Shown here piece after piece: positions 42,623 to 52,072 of a stretch of 64,000 bases of DNA (positions are counted from its first letter, which is position 1; each line of letters starts with the position of its first letter). Source of the DNA: Promethearchaeota archaeon (GTDB lineage Archaea; Asgardarchaeota; Lokiarchaeia; Sigyniarchaeales; SOKP01); contig JAHPZE010000011.1 of the NCBI GenBank assembly GCA_019058365.1, forward strand, positions 60,921 through 124,920, written 5' to 3'. The notes below the pieces were generated by a model that was not told the origin of the DNA, made no database searches, and saw nothing but the letters and a program-made list of their open reading frames with translations. A program made the translations under genes and the position numbers.

Positions 42623-44044
42623 TTATAATTCAAGTGGTTTATATTCTATTAATTCTCCTTTACCACGTTCCATATAAAAAAATTCTGACTCCTTTGGTTT
42701 AAAATTGTTCTTTAATAGCTTTAATGCATTTAAACCTTTCTCAAATTCATCACAGATAAAAATATCGATGCTAATATATCCATGCTCTGGCCATGTGTGA
42801 AGAGCAGTATGACTTGTTTCTAAAATAGCAATGATACTATATCCAAAAGGGGCATAATTATGATTATAAATATCTAGAATTGTCAAATCAGAAGAAATCA
42901 AAGAATCCATAAATATTTGACGAATTTTTTCATTGTCTAAGATTTGATCAGGGGAATCAAATCGCATTTCTCCTACGAAATGAAAACCGATGGGAAGAAA
43001 TGGAGTGGCAATTTTAGTTTTAACTTCAGAAGTATATATCGGACGTGAACTAAAGCTAAGATTGTACCTACTTTGTGGATTTATTACTGAATTTAAGTAA
43101 AAAAGATGACTAAATTTACCTATTATGCTAGCACCTTCATAACGATTGAAATCAGGTACCAATTGTTTAATTATAAATCCATGATCTAAAATAGATAATT
43201 GTAGTTTCTGCATTTCCACTGGAGGTTTGTTTCCAAAGCTAAGAAGGCATTTTTTACCTATTATTGGATAAATTTTACCATTAACATCAATAGTAGACTT
43301 TAAAACTTGACTTGCTCTTTTTAAAAATAATCTTAACCCTTGTATTGTATAAGGGGGATCCATAACAACTACATCGTATTTGTTAGTGATCTCTTTAGGA
43401 CATGGTTCTCTTAAATCATGATGGATAACTTTAAAATTTTGTAAAGAGTAGTCCTCTGCTTTTTCTGAGATATATTCTAAAACTCTTTTATCAATATCTA
43501 ATACTATTATTTCTTTCGCTAATTGGGTCAATCCTACAGCTAGAGAAATACTGTCGTCATCCCCTAAAAAAATAATCCTTCTCCCTTCAATATCTCCATT
43601 TTTAAGTAAAAAAAAGGTTCTTTTTATTATTGTAGAAAAGTCAGCATGCGATTGATCAAGAGCAAATTCTGGAGATGGTCTATTCTGTATGATTTTTTGC
43701 ATGTCATTTAAATATGAAAATTCTTCGGGTATATTTATAATAGTATTATTAAAACTTCCAGGTAAAGGATCATAATCAAATTTTAAATCTAATCTTGCTT
43801 TTACCCATTGTCTTCCTTTTTCACCAAGAAAATTCCTTTTTTCTAGAATTCCAGATTTAACTAACTCACTTCTGACAGCAGCTAGGGTTGGAATTGCAAT
43901 GTCTGTTTTTTGAGCCAATTTTTTATTTTTAAGAGAAGGAAAACGATACATTGTTAATAAAATTGAGCGAACCCCTTCGATACCCTCAGCTAACTGTGCT
44001 CTCTCAGCAACGAGTGCAAATATTTCCTCTGCTTTAGTATCCAT
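42623..44044 (-). CDS. Fused branched-polyamine synthase (BpsA-like) and AdoMet decarboxylase
   Basis: Residues 1-335 match BpsA, the archaeal aminopropyltransferase making N4-branched polyamines: a winged-helix start (L-A-Q-K-T-D-I-A-I-P-T-L-A-A-V), I-I-F-L-G-D-D-D-S-I-S, V-L-D-I-D-K-R, and V-V-V-M-D-P-P-Y-T (226-233). Residues 355-473 match S-adenosylmethionine decarboxylase: G-Y-S-I-I-A-I-L-E-T-S411-H-T-A-L-H-T-W-P-E-H-G, in which S411 would become the pyruvoyl group, then I-D-I-F-I-C. The residue before the Ser is Thr rather than the usual Glu, which may affect self-cleavage. A single protein could therefore make and use decarboxylated SAM. Confidence 0.85.
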   Translation of the reverse strand: MDTKAEEIFALVAERAQLAEGIEGVRSILLTMYRFPSLKNKKLAQKTDIAIPTLAAVRSELVKSGILEKRNFLGEKGRQWVKARLDLKFDYDPLPGSFNNTIINIPEEFSYLNDMQKIIQNRPSPEFALDQSHADFSTIIKRTFFLLKNGDIEGRRIIFLGDDDSISLAVGLTQLAKEIIVLDIDKRVLEYISEKAEDYSLQNFKVIHHDLREPCPKEITNKYDVVVMDPPYTIQGLRLFLKRASQVLKSTIDVNGKIYPIIGKKCLLSFGNKPPVEMQKLQLSILDHGFIIKQLVPDFNRYEGASIIGKFSHLFYLNSVINPQSRYNLSFSSRPIYTSEVKTKIATPFLPIGFHFVGEMRFDSPDQILDNEKIRQIFMDSLISSDLTILDIYNHNYAPFGYSIIAILETSHTALHTWPEHGYISIDIFICDEFEKGLNALKLLKNNFKPKESEFFYMERGKGELIEYKPLEL

Positions 44045-44144
44045 GAGCTTGCCTCTTGAATTACCATAAGAAACGATTTTCTTAATATGGCTAAAGAATT
44101 TAATACAAAATCGTTAATAACATTTTTCATTAGAACTTAACACG

Positions 44145-45032
44145 CTATTTTTTTTTAAGCAAAATGAAGATTAATGCTAATGTTAGTGGACTTCCAGTTA
44201 TCAATATATGGACACCTAAAATAACTTGAGATGCCATAAAACCTAAAAAAACATAACTATATGTAATATAAATTAAAATAATTGGTGGGATCAGGTCGAT
44301 CCAATTAACCCGTTTTAGATTTTGACGCTTTAAAACGATTATCATTGAAGCAACACCCACAGTTAGAATTTCAAAAATAATAACAATTATTACAGGTAAA
44401 TTATAGACACCCGGTATTAGGGTTATAAGACCCATTAAAGTCATTAAAGTCAACCCTAATGGAACAACCAGAAAAATAGTATAGATTTTTCGCTTTAATG
44501 AATCGTGATTATCAATTTCACTGATGTTTAATATTTGGAATCTTTTCTTTTCCTTTATCCAGGATAAATTGTACGATATTTGATAAGCAATTGGTATAAT
44601 AAACCAACCAATAAAATTAAAAGTCGGTATACCAAAGAAAGAGCCACCTGTGTAAGTCCAAGTCCATAATCCCATCTCAACAGCAATAGGATCCATACCC
44701 CAATCTAAACTAAGAGCAATCAAAGAAGAGGTTAAAATACGCATCCAAACAGTTAACTTTAAACGCTCACTAATAATTATTGCACTATAAATGATACCAA
44801 CCCATGCTAATGGAATCGATAAAGGGACAATCCCAAATATCATAATAGGTTCTGTTGCATAATAATGATTTCCTGTTGTAATCCCTATAGCCTCTAATAA
44901 AATACCATACAAGAACAATGTTGCCAGCATTAACAATCTCTGTATACGGTTAGTTGATCCATCTAGTAATGCATGAACTACTGCTAATCCACACAAAATA
45001 AAACCTGTTATAATAGGAAGAATTTCTAACAT
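44145..45032 (-). CDS. CruF-type carotenoid biosynthesis membrane protein
   Basis: A 295-residue protein with about eight membrane segments. The motif D-W-G-M-D-P-I-A-V-E-M-G-L-W-T-W-T and F-F-G-I-P-T-F-N-F-I-G-W-F matches carotenoid hydratases of the CruF/DUF422 family (D-P-x-A-V...G-x-W-x-W...G-x-P-x-x-N-x-x-G-W). These add water to psi-end carotenoids, as in bacterioruberin synthesis. No phytoene genes adjoin it. Substrate inferred. Confidence 0.8.
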   Translation of the reverse strand: MLEILPIITGFILCGLAVVHALLDGSTNRIQRLLMLATLFLYGILLEAIGITTGNHYYATEPIMIFGIVPLSIPLAWVGIIYSAIIISERLKLTVWMRILTSSLIALSLDWGMDPIAVEMGLWTWTYTGGSFFGIPTFNFIGWFIIPIAYQISYNLSWIKEKKRFQILNISEIDNHDSLKRKIYTIFLVVPLGLTLMTLMGLITLIPGVYNLPVIIVIIFEILTVGVASMIIVLKRQNLKRVNWIDLIPPIILIYITYSYVFLGFMASQVILGVHILITGSPLTLALIFILLKKK

Positions 45033-45251
45033 GAAAATTTCACTCTATTCTAATATTAAAAAAAAAAACAAACAAACCATTAAGTCTTAATTTATAGGCT
45101 TTTTTGTTTAAATCTAACACTTTCACATTGGTTAATAATAATTAATATTATAAATCTATTACATTGTATATACTACTCCTTTTTTATGTTAATTCATCAA
45201 TATATTCAATTTTTCAAATCACAAACACTTAAATATGATAAATGATACTTT

Positions 45252-45297
45252 TTTTACAGTAAAAGTTTTTACGGTAACAACAATTTTTACTAAAAAA
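45252..45297 (+). promoter_or_regulatory. Triple palindromic operator before the ArsR/ARPP-1 operon
   Basis: Three related palindromes stand in tandem just before the start codon: TTTTACAGTAAAA (45252-45264), TTACGGTAA (45269-45277) and TTTTTACTAAAAA (45284-45296). The common element is TTAC-N-GTAA. Centres lie 15 and 17 bp apart, so proteins could bind side by side on roughly one helix face. The adjacent gene encodes a winged-helix regulator, so autoregulation is likely. Overlap with the transcription start region implies repression. Confidence 0.65.
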
Positions 45298-45308
45298 AAG
45301 TGAAATTT

Positions 45309-45746
45309 ATGGCTAAAAAAAAAGTAGAGAAAGAAGTAAAAAAAAAGCCAATCTTCGAAAAGGTTGGACTTGTATTTAGAAGCCCTGTAAGAGCAGAAAT
45401 TTTAAGAGAACTTTCAGAGAGTCCTCAAAGACCTATAGAAATTGCAGAAAATCTTGACCTTGAGAAACAAAATATTAATTATCACTTAAATGCTCTAAAG
45501 CGAGGTGGGATGATTCAAACTCGAAGAGAAGAATTTACTGAAGAAGAAGTCCCAAAAGGAAAAGGTACGAGGATTAATGGAATAAGTAAAAGTGGAAAAC
45601 TAAAAGTGGCTCAGGGGGTGGAGCTTACCGAAAATGGTAAAGATATCGTAAATCAGTTTATAAGTCCACTTTATGAAGAGGGCGTTTCTGAAAAAAATGA
45701 ACGTATAAAAGAAAAGAATAAAAATAATAAAAAGGAGGATGAATAA
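45309..45746 (+). CDS. ArsR-type winged-helix regulator with long charged tail
   Basis: A regulator of about 145 residues; an in-frame GTG at 45300 is an alternative start. The DNA-binding core is R-S-P-V-R-A-E-I-L-R-E-L, R-P-I-E-I-A-E-N-L, then recognition helix K-Q-N-I-N-Y-H-L-N-A-L-K-R-G-G-M-I. Both termini are strongly charged and low in complexity (Lys-rich start, Lys/Glu/Asn-rich end). It lies 2 bp before the ARPP-1 gene and behind tandem palindromes. Confidence 0.82.
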   Translation: MAKKKVEKEVKKKPIFEKVGLVFRSPVRAEILRELSESPQRPIEIAENLDLEKQNINYHLNALKRGGMIQTRREEFTEEEVPKGKGTRINGISKSGKLKVAQGVELTENGKDIVNQFISPLYEEGVSEKNERIKEKNKNNKKEDE

Positions 45747-45748
45747 GT

Positions 45749-46783
45749 TTGAAAAATGAAAATATCCAAATTGTAAAATCTATATTTGAAAATCCTTTAA
45801 GTTTTCTTAAATTAGACACTCCTCAAGTTTACAAAAACATGACTGTTATCCCTATCATTGTTCAAGATGACAAATTTATTGATTTTATTAGTATTAAAGA
45901 AGCTGAAGAATTAGAATTAATAGAAATTGTTGAAACTGATACTGTTGGCCAATTAGAAGTTATAAATAATAGTGATAAACAAATATTAATTCCCTTTGGA
46001 ATGACAGTTCATGGTGGAAAACAGGATAGAACAGTCTGGGAACCAATTTTGATACCAGTAGGAGGAAAACAAAGTATTGTAAGTGAGAATCCTGGAACTG
46101 TTAAACAGAAATATATAATTCCTGCAAAATGTGTAGAACAATCAAGATGGAGTTATACTAAAGGTCGTGGGTTTAAATCTTCAAATACACGCCTTCACCC
46201 TAATGTTGCCTTTGAAGCAATCTCAGCAGCGGGTCAAGGTGCTGTATGGGACGAGATCCAATCACATAGAGCTGAAATGAATTATGCGCTTTCTGTTGCT
46301 CCTACTCAAAGCTATCTCGAAATGACAAAGGAATCTGAAAAGCAAACTGGAGATATAGTTAATCATTTTAAGAATGTTGAAAATCAGTGTGGAATTGCTG
46401 TTTTTATTAATGGAGACTTTATTGGTATTGAATTTTATGCGAACTCAGAAGTATGGAAGACTATGAGTGACGATATTCTAAAAGCTTTCTCCATCGAAGC
46501 ACTAAGGTTTAAAGATAAGTCTCAACGTAACGTAATTGAATACCATGATGAGCTTCTTAAGATTTTAAATAGAATGGACTTTAATTACTCTTTTAGAGAA
46601 GGCGTAGCACTTGGAAATGTAGTAGAATTTAATTCCAATGATAACAAATGGCGAGGAATTACATTAGTCCATGAAAAAACAATGGCTCAGTTTTATTTGG
46701 TTTCAAAACGAGGGGGATTTCAAGGTAGCACTCGTTCAAATATACAATTTCAGACAGTTATTAATCAAAGGTATCAAATCTAA
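45749..46783 (+). CDS. ARPP-1-family protein
   Basis: A 344-residue soluble protein. The start is TTG at 45749, fixed by a strong Shine-Dalgarno AAAGGAGGATGA (45731-45742) that overlaps the end of the regulator gene. The ARPP-1 signature reads L-I-P-F-G-M-T-V-H-G-G-K-Q-D-R-T-V-W-E-P-I-L-I-P-V, then I-P-A-K-C-V-E-Q-S-R-W-S-Y. The family lies near ADP-ribosylglycohydrolase-type and phosphatase genes in bacteria, and its biochemistry is unresolved. It is the regulated target of the upstream ArsR-type gene. Confidence 0.75.
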   Translation: MKNENIQIVKSIFENPLSFLKLDTPQVYKNMTVIPIIVQDDKFIDFISIKEAEELELIEIVETDTVGQLEVINNSDKQILIPFGMTVHGGKQDRTVWEPILIPVGGKQSIVSENPGTVKQKYIIPAKCVEQSRWSYTKGRGFKSSNTRLHPNVAFEAISAAGQGAVWDEIQSHRAEMNYALSVAPTQSYLEMTKESEKQTGDIVNHFKNVENQCGIAVFINGDFIGIEFYANSEVWKTMSDDILKAFSIEALRFKDKSQRNVIEYHDELLKILNRMDFNYSFREGVALGNVVEFNSNDNKWRGITLVHEKTMAQFYLVSKRGGFQGSTRSNIQFQTVINQRYQI

Positions 46784-46915
46784 AATAAAAATCTAATTTT
46801 CAAATTTTTTTTTATAATAAAAGCTTTTTTTGTATTGCTATTGCCAAATTTCTTTATTACATAAAAATTACAAGGCTGATATACTAAAAAAAAAAGAGTT
46901 AATTAATTTAATTTT

Positions 46916-47185
46916 TTATAATCCTGCCGCGAAGATAGTACCAACGGAAAAGAACCAAACTGTTATTATTGCTCCAAAAAATGACCCTAGATAGATTTTC
47001 CCTGTTTTACGATAAAAGAAGATCATAAAGAAGTACACTAAGGCAGATAAAGGAATTACTGACATAAATTGAAGTGGTATTATTGGATTGATCCACCCAC
47101 TATTATATGGATAATTACTGATAGTTACTCCGATATATTGAATCAGGAAATCGATTAGTAGTTGGGCATGATGCTGATGAGCCAA
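46916..47185 (-). CDS. Small two-TM membrane protein with His-rich N-terminus
   Basis: An 89-residue protein beginning M-A-H-Q-H-H-A-Q, with hydrophobic segments at about 38-54 and 65-87 and a basic loop between (F-Y-R-K-T-G-K). The three histidines near the start could bind a metal. It is divergent from the flavodoxin gene with 67 bp between. No family recognised. Confidence 0.55.
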   Translation of the reverse strand: MAHQHHAQLLIDFLIQYIGVTISNYPYNSGWINPIIPLQFMSVIPLSALVYFFMIFFYRKTGKIYLGSFFGAIITVWFFSVGTIFAAGL

Positions 47186-47261
47186 TAGTTTTATTAATTA
47201 ATTATCAATTAACATTAATAACATCATTTTAAAATCATAAGAAAAAAAATAAGTGTTAATT

Positions 47262-47738
47262 ATGAACATGCTAATAGCTTTTTATTCAAGAACAGGTAAT
47301 ACCAAGAAAATTGCTGAATTAATTTCAAACAGTTTAAATTGTGAATATGAAGAAATTATTGATGTTAAGAAAAGAACAGGATTTATCATAGGATTTTTTA
47401 GGTGTGGATACGCTGCAACAAGAGAAAAACTAACTACAATCAAAGAAGGACAAAAAAATCCAGAATTATATGATTTAGTTATATTAGGAACACCTATATG
47501 GAACAAAAGGATGACACCTGCAATTAGAACATACATCTCTGATAACAAAGGTAAATTCAAAAAGGTTGCATTTTTCTGTACCGAAGGTGGAAAAGGAGGT
47601 TCCGAAACCTTTGAAAACATGGCTAACTTATGCGATAATGAGCCATTATCCACATTAGAAATTACAAAGAAAGAAATTAAGAAAAGTGACCATATTGATA
47701 AAATCAATTCTTTTATCCGAGAAATAAAAAACGATTAA
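47262..47738 (+). CDS. Flavodoxin
   Basis: A 158-residue flavodoxin-fold electron carrier from ATG 47262 (an upstream GTG at 47253 would add three residues). FMN phosphate loop Y-S-R-T-G-N-T-K, plus L-V-I-L-G-T-P-I-W-N-K-R-M-T-P and F-C-T-E-G-G-K-G-G around the flavin. Fifty residues in, R-C-G-Y-A-A-T-R-E-K fits the flavodoxin_2/5-like group. Cytoplasmic. Confidence 0.88.
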   Translation: MNMLIAFYSRTGNTKKIAELISNSLNCEYEEIIDVKKRTGFIIGFFRCGYAATREKLTTIKEGQKNPELYDLVILGTPIWNKRMTPAIRTYISDNKGKFKKVAFFCTEGGKGGSETFENMANLCDNEPLSTLEITKKEIKKSDHIDKINSFIREIKND

Positions 47739-47962
47739 AAATTCACATTTTACATAATCGAGAATTATCCATTCACTCATCTAAAATTATAAATTTTGAA
47801 TTTTCGTTATAGTATCACAGAATCGATGAGCTTCTAAAATTATAAAAACAATGAAACTATTATATGATTGCGGGGGGATATAAGTAAAAACAAATTAAGA
47901 ACAAAATTTTTTAATTATTGTTATCAATTTAAAAGAAAGTAAAAAAGAGATATTGGAAATAA

Positions 47963-49336
47963 ATGGTATATTTTCAAATTAGTCCGGTTGGATTTGATTG
48001 TGGATTAGAGAAACAAAATTGCAGTAGATATCCAGATTTCTGTAAAGAATGTGTAAAAGATAAACTTGAGAAATTGGGTTTAAATCTTACTCATAATATT
48101 AAATTCACGATAATTGATTCTGAAGATAAACGTATTCAGATGTTTCAAGATTTAATATGGCAGAAATTTCTGGATGTCTTAAACATAAAACACATTTTAA
48201 TAATGGCTAAGGAATCTGGATTAGCTCTAGTTGATTATCCGATTTCAGGAGCAGGGATAAATACTGAATTACTTACGGGGTTTATCCAAGCTAATATAAC
48301 ATTTTCAGAATCGAGTACTACCTTAGATGGGAATGGGACATACGGAAAGAACTATCAAATTTATGAATTTCAATATGAAACATTTAATATTTTACTTCAA
48401 AATGGCCAATTTATTAGAATCTGTTTGGTTTTAGATCATAATGCTTCTGATAGTCTGAAAGCTCTTGTAAATGAGTTCTTAAATGATTATGAGAGTGTTT
48501 ATCTTGATAAAATTGGAGAACATATAAGAAAAGGAAAGATGCATTTCGAAGATACTATTGATTTTATAATGGATACTTTTAATGTAAAATTGGTATTCCC
48601 AATGGTCTTAACCCACACATTATTACCAGATGAATTAGACTTAATTAAAAAGAATCCTATTAAAAAGGCTATAATTGACTTTGCAAAAGAATTACTTGCT
48701 TCAAAAACATTCTTTTTTATTATTAATTTAATTGATGAAGTCCAAAAAGTTGTTCATATTGACGCAAATAAAATTCTTTACGAAGTCTATAATCTTATAG
48801 AAAAAAATATCATCCTCCCTACTACTATTGAAACTGCTGAAGATACAATTAGTAATTTTCAAGAGACACGAGCAGTGAGAATCGATCGTAATGAATTAAT
48901 TTCCTCAATAATCGCTAACGAAGACGAAATAAGTGAATTAAAAGAGAAAGCTAAGTATATGAGTGAAGAGGAAGTTAGATCTTCTATAAATTCTTATCTT
49001 AGAAAAGCCGAAACTGCTGAAAAAGGTTTAGCTTATAAAGAAGCACAAAATGAATATGAGATGGCACTTTATTTGGCATCTGGTTTTGATTTTAAGGACG
49101 AAATCGGAAGAATCTCATTCATGGTTTTAGAACTCGATAAAAAGATTAAAGATTTAGAACTAGAATACGCTTTAAAAGTAGGTGAAAAAGCTGAGAAAAG
49201 GAAAGATTACATCAAAGCCATTAATTATTATAAACAAGGATTGCAAATTTTAAAAAACGTCCAAGACTTAAATGGACATGAATCTCAAATTAAAAAGTTA
49301 GAAAGGAGGATTTCAAACCTCCAAAAACATTTATAA
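47963..49336 (+). CDS. Longin/roadblock-like plus TPR protein
   Basis: A 457-residue protein. Residues about 70-180 resemble an Asgard longin/roadblock module: K-H-I-L-I-M-A-K-E-S-G-L-A-L-V-D-Y, G-F-I-Q-A-N-I-T-F, then Y-E-F-Q-Y-E-T-F-N-I-L-L. The N-terminus has a Cys cluster (D-C-G...N-C-S-R-Y-P-D-F-C-K-E-C). The C-terminal 130 residues contain TPR-like helices (A-E-T-A-E-K-G-L-A-Y-K-E-A-Q-N-E-Y-E-M-A-L-Y). Such longin-type proteins regulate small GTPases in eukaryotes; here the target is unknown. Its stop overlaps the convergent iorB stop by 6 bp. Confidence 0.65.
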   Translation: MVYFQISPVGFDCGLEKQNCSRYPDFCKECVKDKLEKLGLNLTHNIKFTIIDSEDKRIQMFQDLIWQKFLDVLNIKHILIMAKESGLALVDYPISGAGINTELLTGFIQANITFSESSTTLDGNGTYGKNYQIYEFQYETFNILLQNGQFIRICLVLDHNASDSLKALVNEFLNDYESVYLDKIGEHIRKGKMHFEDTIDFIMDTFNVKLVFPMVLTHTLLPDELDLIKKNPIKKAIIDFAKELLASKTFFFIINLIDEVQKVVHIDANKILYEVYNLIEKNIILPTTIETAEDTISNFQETRAVRIDRNELISSIIANEDEISELKEKAKYMSEEEVRSSINSYLRKAETAEKGLAYKEAQNEYEMALYLASGFDFKDEIGRISFMVLELDKKIKDLELEYALKVGEKAEKRKDYIKAINYYKQGLQILKNVQDLNGHESQIKKLERRISNLQKHL

Positions 49337-49912
49337 GTTAAATGCTTCATTAAATGCATTTAAATTCATTTCTAAAGCTTCCCCTGAGAAATTTTTTTTT
49401 ATTGATCCCTCAATAATAGATTGATTTAATGGTAGAAATTTAAGGATGTAGCCTAATATCACAATATTCATGGCTTTTTGACTTTTTGTATGTTTAAAGG
49501 CAATTTCCATAGCCGGAATAAAGTAAATATTGTCTGAATTTTCATATAGAATATTTAACAGATAATCTAAAGAAGGGTATTCAACATTAATATTATGTTT
49601 TTCATAAGTTGATATAATGAATTTGGTGCTTTTATCAGGTTTAGCATAATTTAACACATCTATTATACTACTCTCTTCTAAAGCAATTATCATATCTGCT
49701 GTTCCTATCAATGGTATTGGAGCATTCAGTTTATTTCCAAAACGAAGGAAACATTTCACTTTGCCTCCTCTTTGACTAAGACCATGTGTTTCAGACGTTA
49801 TTACTTTATATCCTTGAGTTACCAAAGCTTGCCCTAAAATCTGTAATAAACGAATTAGACCCTGTCCACCCAAGCCTGTAATTACAATAGTATAAACCTC
49901 GACAGTCATCAA
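49331..49912 (-). CDS. iorB: Indolepyruvate:ferredoxin oxidoreductase, beta subunit
   Basis: A 193-residue gamma-type domain protein: I-V-I-T-G-L-G-G-Q-G-L at the start, then S-E-T-H-G-L-S-Q-R-G-G, the typical IorB loop. With IorA it converts aryl pyruvates (from Trp, Phe, Tyr transamination) to acyl-CoA and CO2, reducing ferredoxin. It overlaps the iorA stop by 4 bp, so it is translationally coupled. Confidence 0.92.
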   Translation of the reverse strand: MMTVEVYTIVITGLGGQGLIRLLQILGQALVTQGYKVITSETHGLSQRGGKVKCFLRFGNKLNAPIPLIGTADMIIALEESSIIDVLNYAKPDKSTKFIISTYEKHNINVEYPSLDYLLNILYENSDNIYFIPAMEIAFKHTKSQKAMNIVILGYILKFLPLNQSIIEGSIKKNFSGEALEMNLNAFNEAFNL

Positions 49913-51855
49913 TCTTCCTCCTTATTAATAGCATTATTTGGGCAAATTTCTTCACATATGCCACAACCTAAGCATGAATTTGAATCAATAAAGGCAGAAT
50001 TGTCTCTTTCATCAATGGCGGGACATAAAAATTGACTATAACATATGCCACAGTTATTACAGAGTTCAGGATCAACGTATCTTATTATTATTGGTTGTCT
50101 TTTCACAGTTTTTTGAATACATTCGTCCTTTATAAGAATGACATGTAAGGATTTATTTTCTAATACATCACATCCTTTTTCATAAATGAGATTTCTTAAT
50201 TGTGAAGTATATTCCTCATCTTTATTTTCATTATGCTTAATTACAGTAACATTGACTCCAGTACCCCGCAAAAATTCTTCTAAATCAATAGCTTTCTTGA
50301 GATTTCCCTCTTTATAATAGCGAGTGTCACTTCCCGGATGAGGTTGTTGCCCTGTCATGCCAATCCATCCATTATCTAATATTAAAACCAAAATTGGGGT
50401 TTTATTATAGATTCCATTTAAGAGTGCAGGAATCCCAGAATGAAAAAAAGTGCCATCACCGATAATTGCGATATTCAGACTTTCACTTGTCTGGGCAACT
50501 CCTTGAGCTAAAGCTATACTCGATCCCATACAATACTTAACATTGGCAAAAGAGAAAGGAGGGAATGCCAAAAGAGTGTAGCATCCAATATCTTGGTAAA
50601 AATAGACATTTCTTTCTGAATTTAATTTAATTTTTTTAACTGCTTTTTGTAATGCATATCCTGTTGTTCTATGGGGGCATCCGGCACACAGTATGGGTTT
50701 TCTTTCCATTATGTTATATTTTCTCTTAATAATTTGGTTTAAATCTACTTTTGGTTTTAAATTAGTTATTTTTATCAATGCTAAAGAAACTAAAGTAGGA
50801 TTTAATTCTCCCACAAAAGGCAATAATGAATTCTCTTTAGAATAAGAAAATGGATCCTTCCCATGAATCCTTACTTTAAGACGATTCATTTGAGCTATAG
50901 CAAGAACTTGAGTTTCGAGAAAGGCATCGTTTTCTTCTACAACAAATATTTGGTCACATCTCTTAAGAAAATTTGTTATTTTTTTCACTGGAAGTGGATT
51001 TATCATACCAATTTTAAGAAGTGGTGTATTTAATTCAAGAAAGTCTAGTGCTTCGAGTACATAACTGTATGATACACCACTAGTTATGATTCCTAACTTA
51101 AACTCATTTATAGCGTCCTCATTTTCAACTCTGTTTAAGGTACTATTTTCCGATATTTCTAATGCGTGCTTCATTCTATTATATATGTGATTTTCCTTCA
51201 TATCTAAAAAATAAATTCTGAGTGCTACATTAACTTCTTTTGATAAATCAAAATCTTCTTCAATTTTCGATTGCTTTAGTTCTCCAATAATTACATTACT
51301 CCTAGCGTGAGAAACCATTGTAACTGTCCTTAATATTACGGGAAGTTTTAATTTTCTCGATATCTTAAATGCTTCTTTAGTAAATTCCAGACATTCTTGA
51401 GGATTACTGGGTTCTAATGCGGGTATTTTGAAAAGTTTTAAATAATTACGAGAATCCATCTCTACTGCACTCGAATGCTGTTGAGGATCATCAGCAACCA
51501 AAATAACCAATGCTGAATTTTTATTTTTAGGACGGGTTGTAGCGAGAGCAAATAAAGGATCAGAAGCAACATTTAGCCCTACATTTTTCATGCCAACCAT
51601 TGCTGTAGCACCTCTAGCATAAGCAGCCCCAGCAACTTCTATAGCTACTTTTTCATTAATACTGCTTTCCACCCATTTCATTCTTACTTCCTTGTAAATA
51701 TCCATAAAACTTTCTCCAACTTCAGAGCTGGGTGTGCCAGGATAGTAAGTATAGATATCAATACCGCTTTCTATAGCACCACGGACAATTGCTTCATTAC
51801 CTAAAAAGAACTTTATATCTCCTGGTTTTCCTTCAATAATTTTATCATAACTCAT
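49909..51855 (-). CDS. iorA: Indolepyruvate:ferredoxin oxidoreductase, alpha subunit
   Basis: A 648-residue TPP- and Fe-S enzyme. The N-terminus has G-I-D-I-Y-T-Y-Y-P-G-T-P-S-S-E-V, the TPP domain carries I-A-I-I-G-D-G-T-F-F-H-S-G and L-D-N-G-W-I-G-M-T-G-Q-Q, and the C-terminus holds two clusters, C-N-N-C-G-I-C...C and C-L-G-C-G-I-C-E-E-I-C-P. Length fits IorA (about 600-650). Anaerobic aromatic amino-acid degradation, giving reduced ferredoxin; a peptide-fermenting lifestyle is suggested. Confidence 0.95.
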   Translation of the reverse strand: MSYDKIIEGKPGDIKFFLGNEAIVRGAIESGIDIYTYYPGTPSSEVGESFMDIYKEVRMKWVESSINEKVAIEVAGAAYARGATAMVGMKNVGLNVASDPLFALATTRPKNKNSALVILVADDPQQHSSAVEMDSRNYLKLFKIPALEPSNPQECLEFTKEAFKISRKLKLPVILRTVTMVSHARSNVIIGELKQSKIEEDFDLSKEVNVALRIYFLDMKENHIYNRMKHALEISENSTLNRVENEDAINEFKLGIITSGVSYSYVLEALDFLELNTPLLKIGMINPLPVKKITNFLKRCDQIFVVEENDAFLETQVLAIAQMNRLKVRIHGKDPFSYSKENSLLPFVGELNPTLVSLALIKITNLKPKVDLNQIIKRKYNIMERKPILCAGCPHRTTGYALQKAVKKIKLNSERNVYFYQDIGCYTLLAFPPFSFANVKYCMGSSIALAQGVAQTSESLNIAIIGDGTFFHSGIPALLNGIYNKTPILVLILDNGWIGMTGQQPHPGSDTRYYKEGNLKKAIDLEEFLRGTGVNVTVIKHNENKDEEYTSQLRNLIYEKGCDVLENKSLHVILIKDECIQKTVKRQPIIIRYVDPELCNNCGICYSQFLCPAIDERDNSAFIDSNSCLGCGICEEICPNNAINKEED

Positions 51856-52072
51856 TGTCTTAAAAAATTAAAATCTTAATTTATTTCTATATATTTAATA
51901 AATAATTTATTTCAGATTCTTTTATCATTAATTCATTATTAAGATACTTTCTCCTTAAAGTAAGTATTATTTGTTATTTCAACATAAACGTTTAAAATAA
52001 GAGTTTCTTAATTCCTCTATATTATCCAAAAAACTTTAAATTAAAAATCAGAAAGTTAAAGAGTAGATCATA

